Source: Bacteroidales bacterium (lineage in GTDB: Bacteria > Bacteroidota > Bacteroidia > Bacteroidales > Prolixibacteraceae). From it: 64,000 nucleotides of DNA. Position 1 is the stretch's first letter. The number at the start of each line of letters is the position of its first letter. The stretch covers positions 88,727-152,726 of the forward strand of contig JAAYDJ010000037.1 in assembly GCA_012729335.1 (NCBI GenBank), read 5' to 3'. The notes below the pieces were generated by a model. That model made no database searches and was not told the DNA's origin. It saw nothing but the letters and a program-made list of their open reading frames with translations. A program made the translations under genes and the position numbers. Of the stretch, positions 53,236 through 61,284 are shown in pieces.

Positions 53236-53766
53236 ATGGAAAAGCTGATCATCACACCCAAGACGAAGATATATGATCTTCTTGAGGCCTATCCCCAGTT
53301 GGAAGAGGTGCTGATTGCCGCGGCCCCTGAATTCAAGAAGCTGAGGAATCCGGTGTTGCGCCGCACCATAGCGCGGGTGACCAACATCGGGCAGGCGGCG
53401 GCTGTGGGCGGACTGAATGTGGAGGAGCTGGTGAACCGTTTGCGCCGGGAGGCAGGGCAGGAAGAGATCGGTCAGATCGACGACGGGGGCAATAAGTTCA
53501 ATACTGCCCGTCCCGACTGGTACTCTGATGAAGAGGTCGTGGAGAGCCTGGATATCAGGGTGACGCTGAACCGGGGCGAACAGCCTGTCCACGAGGTGCT
53601 GGGCGCCCTGAAACGGCTTAGTTATTATGAGATTCTCGAGGTGGTGGCTCCCTTTGTGCCGGCCCCGCTCATTGACAAAGCTACCAGCCTGGGCTACCGC
53701 CACTGGCTCATGAAAAAGGGGGAGGGCGAGTTCCGGGTTTACTTCTCCCTGGAAGTTGAAGAATAG
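53236..53766 (+). CDS. DUF1858-DUF2249 protein
   Basis: A 176-residue protein. The N-terminal 70 residues (LIITPKTKIYDLLEAYPQLE, APEFKKLRNPVLRRTIARVT) match DUF1858 (ScdA/YtfE N-terminal-like). The second half (LDIRVTLNRGEQPVHEVLGA, PFVPAPLIDKATSLGYRHWL) matches DUF2249, a TusA-like fold. Both domains recur in proteins for iron-sulfur repair and for anaerobic nitrosative stress. It lies 168 bp after the DUF438 gene, separated by the 30-bp duplication and an inverted repeat (GGGACGCACT with AGTGTGTTCCC), and ends 17 bp before the convergent helicase gene. Function is inferred from context only. Confidence 0.8.
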   Translation: MEKLIITPKTKIYDLLEAYPQLEEVLIAAAPEFKKLRNPVLRRTIARVTNIGQAAAVGGLNVEELVNRLRREAGQEEIGQIDDGGNKFNTARPDWYSDEEVVESLDIRVTLNRGEQPVHEVLGALKRLSYYEILEVVAPFVPAPLIDKATSLGYRHWLMKKGEGEFRVYFSLEVEE

Positions 53767-53783
53767 GAAATGATAGCCTGTAC

Positions 53784-55982
53784 TCAGGGCTGCAGAAACT
53801 TGTTTTTATCCACTTCGGCCAGAAACCTGGAGGGACGGTTGAAGATGGCATCCCACGAGGCGATGTAAGATGGCATGGTAATAAAGAGGTTTTCTTTTGC
53901 GCGGCTGGCGGCCACATAAAAAAGGCGGCGTTCCTCTTCCAGTTCCTGAATGGTCTCCATGGACCTGACCGAGGGGAGGAGCCCGTCGAGGGCATGGGGA
54001 ATAAATACCGAGTGCCATTCGAGTCCCTTGGCCGAGTGGATAGTGGAGACGACCACCGGCTTCTCATCGACACTGACCAGGGGAGTGTTTTGTTCCTGGT
54101 ATCGGTTTGAAGGTGGTTCCAGCGTAAAATCAGCCAGAAACTTCTGAAGGTCATTGTACTTCGCGGCGATGATCCTGAATGTTTCCAGGTCCTTGATCCT
54201 GACCTCGTAATCGTCTTCGATCTGTTTCAGCCGGGGAATGTAATAGGGATAAATGATGTCCAGCATTCCCACCGGAGAGAGCCCGTCGCGCGACAAATCT
54301 TCATACAGGGTTTCAATCAGGGAGAGTTCTCCGAAGTACTTTCTTCCGAGAAAACGCCCGAAGTTGATTTTCCCAGCGAGGGCGTGCAGATGGGTCACGA
54401 TTTCGCTGGCCCTGACTTTTCCGATTCCCTCGTTTAACTGGAGTATCCTGTGCCAGGCCACGGCATCCAGGGGATTCTGAGAGATTTTGAGAAAGGCCAT
54501 GATGTCTTTGACATGGCGTCGTTCGCTGAATTTGATGCCACCCACCACCACAAAGGGAATCTGCCGCTTCATGAGTTCAGCCTGCACATAATTGCTTTGC
54601 CAGGAGGCCCGGGTCAGCACGGCAAAATCGGAGAAATCGAGGTCGTTCCCGCGGATCTCCAGGATTTTCTCCGTAATGAATTGTGCCTCTTCGATACCAT
54701 CGGGAAACCTGATCACCACAGGTTTTTTGTAGGACGGAATGGTGGAGAAGAGCTTTTTTTTAAAGCCTATCCGGGCGTTTCCGATGACGTCGTTGGCAAA
54801 GTCGAGGATCCCCTGTCCGCTGCGGTAATTCTGTTCGATTTTCACGATCCGGCAATCGGGGAAAGAGACCGGAAAACGGAGGATATTCTCGAAGTTGGCG
54901 CCCCGGAAGGAGTATATGCTTTGTGCATCATCGCCCACCACCGTCAGGTTGCTCCTTCCCCCGCAAAGGAGCTCGACGATTTCCCTCTGAATGTTGTTGG
55001 TATCCTGGTATTCGTCGACAAGCACATATTTGATCTTCTCCCTGAGCTTATTACGGAAGACTTCATGGTCGCGGAGTTTGTCACGCAGCACCGACATGAG
55101 GTCGTCATAGTCCATCAGGTTCGATGCTTTTTTATAGGCTTCATAAGCGCGGCTGAGGATTTCCAGTTCCGCCAGGAAAGAGACATAGCCGTCAAAATAC
55201 TTCACCAGGGTATCGGCAATGCTTAATTCGTGGTTGCGGGCTTTGGAGATGATTTCCTGAACCAGTTCCTTTCTCGGAAAGGGGCGCTCCTTTTTTTGTT
55301 TGGCCAGCTTCATCTCGTTTTTCAGCAGGTCAATGATGTCTTCCCCATCCTTGTCGTCGATGATGGAGAAGTTGGAAGTGAGGCCGATCAGGTTGCTGTA
55401 CTGCCTCAGGACAGTATTGGAGAATCCGTGGAAGGTGCCCCCCATGACGTTGCTGCTGATCGATTTATCGCCCAGAAGTTTTTCGACGCGGTCGAGCATT
55501 TCGTTGGCCGCCTTCCGCGTGAAGGTCAGCAGGAGGATTTGCGAGGGATGGAGGCCATTCTCGATCAGCCAGCTCACCTTATAGGTGATGACCCGGGTTT
55601 TTCCGCTTCCTGCACCCGCGATGACCAGCAGGGGGACCATTACGGCCAAAACAGCAGCCAGCTGCTGCGGGTTGAGCTCGCCGGCATAATCGATCCGGTA
55701 TTTTCTTTGGGGCTTAAACTCTTGTTCCGGCAGCAAACGGGAGGGAATGGCGTCGGTGATTTTTCTGAGCTCCCTGATTTTTATTTCGGTCTCTTCGTCT
55801 ACCTCCACCTCCTCATATTGGTCAAATGTGAGACTTCCGTGATTCCCTTGCTTGGCGGGCATATTCCCTCCCGGGGATTCGGATGTCAGGGTCAGACTGG
55901 CGATCAGGTCGTCAAATGAAACTTCTTGATCTTCAGCTTCCTCCCTGAGGAGGTTCATGATTTTGTCCCGTAATTTGTTCAT
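53784..55982 (-). CDS. UvrD/PcrA-family ATP-dependent DNA helicase
   Basis: A 732-residue superfamily 1A helicase. Recognised elements in order are the Q motif region LNPQQLAAVLA, Walker A VIAGAGSGKTRVITYKVSWL, motif Ia LLLTFTRKAANEML, the DEYQDT box in VLVDEYQDTNNIQREIVELL, motif III GDDAQSIYSFRGA, motif IV QNYRSGQGILDFAN, and motifs V-VI VVSTIHSAKGLEWHSVFIPH and EERRLFYVAASRAKENLFIT. It unwinds DNA 3'-5' in repair, replication restart or mismatch correction. All motifs are intact. The extended N-terminus (about 80 residues, acidic) before the helicase core is somewhat longer than in UvrD. The gene stands alone. Confidence 0.94.
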   Translation of the reverse strand: MNKLRDKIMNLLREEAEDQEVSFDDLIASLTLTSESPGGNMPAKQGNHGSLTFDQYEEVEVDEETEIKIRELRKITDAIPSRLLPEQEFKPQRKYRIDYAGELNPQQLAAVLAVMVPLLVIAGAGSGKTRVITYKVSWLIENGLHPSQILLLTFTRKAANEMLDRVEKLLGDKSISSNVMGGTFHGFSNTVLRQYSNLIGLTSNFSIIDDKDGEDIIDLLKNEMKLAKQKKERPFPRKELVQEIISKARNHELSIADTLVKYFDGYVSFLAELEILSRAYEAYKKASNLMDYDDLMSVLRDKLRDHEVFRNKLREKIKYVLVDEYQDTNNIQREIVELLCGGRSNLTVVGDDAQSIYSFRGANFENILRFPVSFPDCRIVKIEQNYRSGQGILDFANDVIGNARIGFKKKLFSTIPSYKKPVVIRFPDGIEEAQFITEKILEIRGNDLDFSDFAVLTRASWQSNYVQAELMKRQIPFVVVGGIKFSERRHVKDIMAFLKISQNPLDAVAWHRILQLNEGIGKVRASEIVTHLHALAGKINFGRFLGRKYFGELSLIETLYEDLSRDGLSPVGMLDIIYPYYIPRLKQIEDDYEVRIKDLETFRIIAAKYNDLQKFLADFTLEPPSNRYQEQNTPLVSVDEKPVVVSTIHSAKGLEWHSVFIPHALDGLLPSVRSMETIQELEEERRLFYVAASRAKENLFITMPSYIASWDAIFNRPSRFLAEVDKNKFLQP

Positions 55983-56341
55983 ATCCGTTGCTCCTGATTA
56001 AATCCTGATCATGATCATACCCATAAATTAAGCACAATGTTCCGGAATTTCAAATTTATCTGAAGCGGTTGAGGCTTTTGCCCTTTCATGCCAGAACTAA
56101 TAAGCTTCAGGATGGAATGGGATTGCTATTTGGTTTTGCCACTTTCGGTGATTTCCTGAGTGGTGACCTTATGGCGGCGCCCTTGAGGTGCTTTGAACTG
56201 ACAGGTCACCTTCAGAGCAGGGTTGGAATGAAAGCTTTATTGAACTAAAAAACGCCTGACATCCAATGACATCAGGCGTTCTTCAGGCTTCGGTTCTTTC
56301 GTCATTTAAGACTTAAGACTCAAGATTTAAGATTATTTTTG
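55983..56341. other. Intergenic region between helicase and tRNA-Thr genes
   Basis: About 360 bp with no protein-coding gene. They hold the tRNA-Thr terminator (56245-56280), and just before the tRNA an AT-rich low-complexity stretch with repeated ACTCAAGATT-like units (56305-56336). Positions 55990-56240 show nothing recognisable. Confidence 0.4.
56245..56280 (-). terminator. Terminator of tRNA-Thr gene
   Basis: Minus strand: AACGCCTGA (56280-56272) pairs with TCAGGCGTT (56259-56251) around a 12-nt loop and is followed by TTTTTAG. It lies about 60 nt downstream of the tRNA. Confidence 0.8.
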
Positions 56342-56414
56342 AGCCTCTCATGGGACTCGAACCCACGACCTGCTCATTACGAATGAGCTGCTCTACCAGC
56401 TGAGCTAAAGAGGC
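56342..56414 (-). tRNA. tRNA-Thr (anticodon CGT)
   Basis: Minus strand reading: acceptor GCCTCTT with GAGAGGC, D-arm GCTC/GAGC, anticodon stem GCTCA/TGAGC with loop TTCGTAA giving anticodon CGT, and T-arm GTGGG-TTCGAGT-CCCAT. The discriminator is T and no CCA is encoded. It reads ACG. A TAAATTTG box at 56438-56431 on the minus strand overlaps the end of the upstream gene. Confidence 0.95.
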
Positions 56415-56435
56415 TTTGTGAATATGGCGGCAAAT

Positions 56436-57338
56436 TTAACTATTTCTCGCTTTCTCCACCATCTCCTCCCAAATTTTTCGCTGTTCTGTCAGGGCCTTCA
56501 CCTTGTCGGCGGGATTGGTGCGGCATTCGAGCAGGACCCATCCCCTGTAGTTCATGCCGACCAGCTGGTTCATGAGTTCCTGGTAAGGGTAGGAGGGGTC
56601 TTCGAGTTCCCTCACATGCACTGTATTGCCGAGGCGGTCACTGAGCAGGTTGAAGTTGGCTTTGAATCCCGCCCCATGGAGGTCTTCAGGATTGCAGTTC
56701 CAGCACACTTTTGCATTGGGGTGGTCGGCTACATCCATAATGGCCTTCATGTTGCCTATTTCCTGGGTCTCCGGGCCATGAACTTCCAGCCGCACCTGTT
56801 GCCCGTAATCGGCGCCGTATCGGGCCAGCTGGCTGATGGATTTGCCGATCTGCTCGACGGTCCGCGATTTGGGAACACCGGTATGGAACTGGTTGGGCTG
56901 AACCTTGACCCCTGATCCCCCGATGTCAGCACTCAAACGGATGTATTCCTTGGTTTTCTCTATCGATTCCAGCAACAGTTTCCGTTCCGGATGGTCAAAT
57001 CTCAGGTCGGTACTGAAACCAACGAATTCTACGTCGCTGCCCCTGAACCGCTTCCTGACTTCCTTGCGTTGTGCTTTATCCATTTCAGGAATGATGGCAT
57101 GGGCATGCCCCGTGCGGAGTTCAACTCCGCTGATCCCCGCTTCCTGAAGATTCTGCAGAATCGTGGCCATATCCCAGTCCGCCCCCCAGGTATAGGTCAC
57201 CATGCCCAATTTCATTCTGACCTTTTTGGGCTTGGCCGGGGCCGCAGGAACCGCTCCGGGAAGCAACAATCCCCCTGTTACCAGGGCCATGTCTCTCAGG
57301 AATTCCCTGCGTTGGATTGGATTCGAAAAATAACTCAT
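56436..57338 (-). CDS. Sugar phosphate isomerase/epimerase-like TIM barrel protein, exported
   Basis: A 300-residue protein of the xylose-isomerase-like (AP_endonuc_2) superfamily. The N-terminus has a twin-arginine-like motif IQRREFLRDMALVTGGLLLP and a following hydrophobic stretch, so Tat export is likely. The barrel shows the family blocks LGMVTYTWGADWDMATILQN, GISGVELRTGHAHAI and VRLEVHGPETQEIGNMKAI, plus KVCWNCNPEDL and WVLLECRTNPADKVKAL, in which acidic residues and His would bind the metal. The reaction is unknown. The gene is the third of a likely operon with GH127 and a Gfo/Idh/MocA oxidoreductase, suggesting carbohydrate processing. Confidence 0.85.
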   Translation of the reverse strand: MSYFSNPIQRREFLRDMALVTGGLLLPGAVPAAPAKPKKVRMKLGMVTYTWGADWDMATILQNLQEAGISGVELRTGHAHAIIPEMDKAQRKEVRKRFRGSDVEFVGFSTDLRFDHPERKLLLESIEKTKEYIRLSADIGGSGVKVQPNQFHTGVPKSRTVEQIGKSISQLARYGADYGQQVRLEVHGPETQEIGNMKAIMDVADHPNAKVCWNCNPEDLHGAGFKANFNLLSDRLGNTVHVRELEDPSYPYQELMNQLVGMNYRGWVLLECRTNPADKVKALTEQRKIWEEMVEKARNS

Positions 57339-57416
57339 GGCTTCACATTTGACAAGGTAAAATTACGGCAATTCGGGTTTGGGCGGGCCATTCCATGATG
57401 AATTTTATGTTACATC

Positions 57417-59402
57417 TTATTCGGCCGGCATCCAGACAGCCATTTCCCCCTTACCCCGGTGTGACCATTCGTAATATGGAATCAGCATGATCTCCACTGG
57501 CGTCCGGCTTTGATTTTCTGCCTGGGCCGCACCTTCTTTCAAAGGCCCATTCTCCTGAGGGCTGGGTGCTGCCCATCCGTTGACTGTGATCATCAGGGCA
57601 GGACCCGGCAGGGTATCATTCCAGGCAAAGGCAGGTGCACTCTTTTTATCCATCACCAGGTTCATAACCGTGCTGTCTGGCTGATCGGCAAATTCAGCAC
57701 AATAGACGAGGGGCCCCAGTTGAAGAGCCATTTTCCCCCGGTTGTCGGCAATCTCAGAGTGGGCGGTAATTTTTCTGACCTCCCAGGGTAGGGAGATTTC
57801 TGCCACGTCACCCGCCTTCCACTTGCGGTCGATCACAGCATAGCCCCCTTCAATGGCATAACGGGCCGGTTCGCCGTTGACCTTGATGCTGATTTCAGCG
57901 GCAGGGCTGTTTTCATAAACGTAGAGGTCACCTGGAAAGGCATCGGATGTCGCCCAGTGGGGAATACGCAGGTGGAGTCTTGCCCTGACTGGTTTTCCCG
58001 TATGCAGGGTGATGGAAGAGTGGCCTTCCCAAGGCATCCGGGAAGTCTGTTCCACACGCAGGGAATCGTCACCCAGGGAAAGCGCGGCCTGGCTGGGGAT
58101 GTACAGGTTGACATAAAGATCATGTTCGTTGGCAGCGTAGATATACCCCGGCATGGAAGGGATGAACCGGCAGATGTTCGATGGACAACAAGCGCAGCCG
58201 AACCATTCACTGCGGGCGTGCTGGCCATGTGATTCCAGCGGGTTGGGATAAAAGAAATGGTCTCCGCTGAGCGCCACGCCCGACAGAACATTGTTGTACA
58301 GCGATCGCTCCAGGATGTCGATATATTTCGATTCTCCGGTCATCAGGAACATGCGGTGGTTCCAGAAGACGTTGGCGATGGCGGCGCAGGTTTCGCAATA
58401 GGCACGGGCATTGGGGAGCTCATAGGGGCCCCCGAAGCCTTCGTGGCCCCCTTCGGCACCTATACCTCCGGTAATATAGAGTTTTTTGTGGACCACATTC
58501 TCCCAGATCCGGCTGATGGCGTGCACATAGGCGGTATCCCCGGTGAGGGCCGCCACATCGGCCATGCCGCTCCACATGTAGGCTGCCCGTACCGAGTGGC
58601 CCACAGCTTCACTTTGCTGTGTCACCGGCAGATGCGACTGGTTGTAGGTCTTGGGTGTCCCCGTGCCACGGCCCCTCACATCCAGAAAAAACCTGGCCAG
58701 ATCAAGGTACCTCTTTTCCCCGGTTACCCTGTAGAGCTTCACCAACCCGATTTCAACCTCCTGGTGCCCGGGCCAGTTCTCAATCTTACCCGGACCAAAA
58801 TCCCTGTCCACCAGATCGGCACTTTTAATGGCGATATCCAGAATCTCCCGTTTCCCTGTGGCCTGGTACCAGGCGGTCGCCGCCTCGTAAAAGTGCCCCA
58901 GGTTATAGAGCTCATGGCTCAGGTCATCGACCAGTTCCCAACGCTTGCTCCCTGCCCACGGATGGCTCTTCTCCCCCATGATGGTACGGTTGGTATAGAG
59001 ATACCCGTCCTCCTCCTGGGCCAGCCCGATGAGGGTGACCAGCGAATCGATGGAAGCTTCCAGGGCAGGGTCAGGAAACATCTGAATGCTGTAGGCTGCC
59101 CCCTCAATGATTTTGAAAATGTCGGAATCATCAAAGGTATAGAGGGTCTTGAACTCCCCCTCCATTAATCCGCCTGCAATTTTGAAATTGTCGATACGTC
59201 CGGTTTCCCTGCTTTTCTGAATGGCAATGGGAATGGTCACCTGGTGGTTGGTGGCTATCCGGGGTGCCCAGAAGTCGTCGGTGACTTCCACCTGTGTGAA
59301 GGGTATCGGCTGAATGGGGTATTCGTTTCCGGTGGCGGCGGGTTTCCGGTTTCCGCAGGAAGAAAAGAGGGCCGCAAAAAGAAAAATGTGCAGAAATTTC
59401 AT
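57417..59402 (-). CDS. GH127 beta-L-arabinofuranosidase-like lipoprotein
   Basis: A 661-residue protein with lipobox FSSC (Cys16) after a short signal peptide. It carries the GH127 (DUF1680) landmarks: VEVTDDFWAPRIATNHQVTI near the start, the acidic/Cys region GGPYELPNARAYCETCAAIA with FWNHRMF, and the zinc-binding pair in WFGCACCPSNICRF. In the Bifidobacterium enzyme a Cys in this region is the nucleophile and the others bind zinc. The reaction is release of beta-L-arabinofuranose from plant glycans. Arabinose could then enter the AraA pathway encoded at 33 kb. It is in a minus-strand operon with the oxidoreductase and the TIM barrel protein. Confidence 0.88.
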   Translation of the reverse strand: MKFLHIFLFAALFSSCGNRKPAATGNEYPIQPIPFTQVEVTDDFWAPRIATNHQVTIPIAIQKSRETGRIDNFKIAGGLMEGEFKTLYTFDDSDIFKIIEGAAYSIQMFPDPALEASIDSLVTLIGLAQEEDGYLYTNRTIMGEKSHPWAGSKRWELVDDLSHELYNLGHFYEAATAWYQATGKREILDIAIKSADLVDRDFGPGKIENWPGHQEVEIGLVKLYRVTGEKRYLDLARFFLDVRGRGTGTPKTYNQSHLPVTQQSEAVGHSVRAAYMWSGMADVAALTGDTAYVHAISRIWENVVHKKLYITGGIGAEGGHEGFGGPYELPNARAYCETCAAIANVFWNHRMFLMTGESKYIDILERSLYNNVLSGVALSGDHFFYPNPLESHGQHARSEWFGCACCPSNICRFIPSMPGYIYAANEHDLYVNLYIPSQAALSLGDDSLRVEQTSRMPWEGHSSITLHTGKPVRARLHLRIPHWATSDAFPGDLYVYENSPAAEISIKVNGEPARYAIEGGYAVIDRKWKAGDVAEISLPWEVRKITAHSEIADNRGKMALQLGPLVYCAEFADQPDSTVMNLVMDKKSAPAFAWNDTLPGPALMITVNGWAAPSPQENGPLKEGAAQAENQSRTPVEIMLIPYYEWSHRGKGEMAVWMPAE

Positions 59403-59431
59403 GGGTATAGGTATTTCTTAATACAAAACAG

Positions 59432-59477
59432 GCACAGAGAACACGGAATTCCTTGAAGGAACCGGTGCGCTCTGTGC
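59432..59477. repeat. Imperfect palindrome GCACAGAG/CTCTGTGC
   Basis: Arms GCACAGAG (59432-59439) and CTCTGTGC (59470-59477) enclose about 30 nt. It resembles the palindrome after nqrF (27965-28029). Position is in the gap between GH127 and the Gfo/Idh/MocA gene, so it may act as an attenuating hairpin or be a dispersed repeat. Confidence 0.5.
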
Positions 59478-59533
59478 ATGTCATATCAAAGGCAAGGCTT
59501 TCCGGAGAGCCGGAGCGCCTCAGGAAACCAGGT

Positions 59534-61054
59534 TTATGCCGGCATGTCGGGCAGCGACCAGGGTTTCCGGTAGGTGTGTTTAATCAGTTCGGCAGCGAAT
59601 TCGGCGGCAGGTATCGGATCGGTCCAATCCTTATTGAAAGTGGGATGCCCGTCGTGGATGGAGAAGCCGTCTTTGACCACGGTTCTGATCTTCTCATCGC
59701 CGATGTTGGTGAATTTCATGTTGAGGCCATCCCATTCCAGTTCCTTGTTGAGGCTCTGGAGCCTGACGGCGAGGACGCCCATGACCACCATTTCGTTGAA
59801 GGGCCCTGCTTCGCTGAAGTCGGAAGCGGTCCTAACGCGGCTTTCGGGACTCTCCTTGCAGGCGCGCACCCAGTCCATTTCATGGCCACCGGCGGTGGCT
59901 TTCTCAATGCGGCGGCGGAACTTAGGCGCTTCGGGAACCCTGCCCGAGAGGAGCCACGGATTGATCCCGTAACATCCGCAAATCAGCTTGTCTTTGGTGC
60001 CGTGGAAGATCACCCCGCCTCCGGCATCGTTCATGTTGCGTCCTGCAGGCCATCCTTCGGGTTTCATGGGTTGGAGTCCCCCGTCATACCAGGTGACTTC
60101 CACTTCCTTGAACTGGGCGCCTTTCTTCATCCCCTTCCAGGGCCGTTTGGGCATGCGGGCCGGGAAGGTCAGCTTGACCATCTGGGCATTGGGGGCACAG
60201 TCGTTGAGCAACAGGGTGGAACTCCCCTGTGCCTTGGTGGGATAGCCCAGTTCGAGACCTACAAATACGGGATGCAGGATGTGGCAGGCCATGTCGCCCA
60301 GGGCGCCGGTGCCGAAATCCCACCATCCGCGCCAGTTCCACGGCGTGTAAAGGGAGTGGTAAGGACGCATGGGGGCCGGCCCGATGAAGAGATCCCAGTC
60401 AAGGGTGTCGGGAACCCACTGCCCCGGTTCGGGACGGTTAAGACCCTGCGGCCAGATCGGACGGTCGGTGAAGGCTTCCACTTTTGTGACTTCCCCGATC
60501 TCACCGTTGGCCAGCCATTCACAGACCAGATTGACCCCTTCGCCCGAAGATCCCTGGTTCCCCATCTGGGTGGCCACCTGGTATTTCTCAGCCAGTTTGG
60601 TCAGCAGCCGCGACTCATACACCGTGTGGGTCAACGGTTTCTGGACGTATACATGTTTGCCCATGGTCATGGCGTGCGCGGCGGTGATGGCATGCGTATG
60701 GTCGGCCGTGGCAACCACCACCCCGTCGATCGATTTGCCCATCTCATCGTACATCTTGCGCCAATCCTTGTACCACTTGGCCCCGGGATACTCTTCGAAC
60801 AGGCCGTTCTGCTTGCAGTACCCGTAATCCACATCGCATAAGGCTACAATGTTCTGGGATTTCAGGTTTTTCAGGTTGGCATTACCCATCCCTCCGACAC
60901 CGATGCCGGCAATGTTCAGCTTGTCACTCGGGGGAACATGCCCCAATCCCGCCACCACATTGCTCGGAAGAATCGTGAATCCGGCTGCCGCAGCAGCGGT
61001 CGTCCCCAGAAATGCCCTGCGGGAAATCCCGTTTGATTCCTTTTTTTCGCTCAT
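59534..61054 (-). CDS. Gfo/Idh/MocA-family oxidoreductase, Tat-exported
   Basis: A 506-residue dinucleotide-dependent oxidoreductase. The N-terminus GISRRAFLGTTAAAAAGFTI is a twin-arginine signal. The Rossmann fold starts LNIAGIGVGGMGNANL with the glycine pattern, followed by IVALCDVDYGY and VVATADHTHAITAAHAMTMG, where the H-x-x-x-A-x-x-A pattern precedes KHVYVQKPL, the conserved K-P motif of this family. The C-terminal beta-sheet domain binds the sugar substrate. Periplasmic members of this kind hydrolyse or rearrange glycosides using bound NAD. It heads the operon with GH127 and the TIM barrel gene and is divergent from nothing near; 230 bp of gene-free sequence follow on its 5' side. Confidence 0.88.
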   Translation of the reverse strand: MSEKKESNGISRRAFLGTTAAAAAGFTILPSNVVAGLGHVPPSDKLNIAGIGVGGMGNANLKNLKSQNIVALCDVDYGYCKQNGLFEEYPGAKWYKDWRKMYDEMGKSIDGVVVATADHTHAITAAHAMTMGKHVYVQKPLTHTVYESRLLTKLAEKYQVATQMGNQGSSGEGVNLVCEWLANGEIGEVTKVEAFTDRPIWPQGLNRPEPGQWVPDTLDWDLFIGPAPMRPYHSLYTPWNWRGWWDFGTGALGDMACHILHPVFVGLELGYPTKAQGSSTLLLNDCAPNAQMVKLTFPARMPKRPWKGMKKGAQFKEVEVTWYDGGLQPMKPEGWPAGRNMNDAGGGVIFHGTKDKLICGCYGINPWLLSGRVPEAPKFRRRIEKATAGGHEMDWVRACKESPESRVRTASDFSEAGPFNEMVVMGVLAVRLQSLNKELEWDGLNMKFTNIGDEKIRTVVKDGFSIHDGHPTFNKDWTDPIPAAEFAAELIKHTYRKPWSLPDMPA

Positions 61055-61284
61055 AGCTAGAAAGTTGTAGTGATTAAATATTTAATATGGTTTTGTTTGA
61101 TTATAAAATCAGCACAATATAAGCAAAAAAAGGCGTTTCAAAAAGGATTTATCACAGGAAAGGTCCCGCTACTTTCCACAAGGAAAATGGCGGGACCTTC
61201 AGTGAAATGTAAGATTGTTTCAGCGTGTGCCCTGCACCGGTACAGCCTCCCTGCCTGATGCGGGGAATTGCCTGGATACGGCCT

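Noticed and set aside
59453..60841. Plus-strand frame of 462 codons opposite the Gfo/Idh/MocA gene
   Set aside because: Shadow frame with no motif. The minus-strand protein has the Rossmann and K-P motifs.
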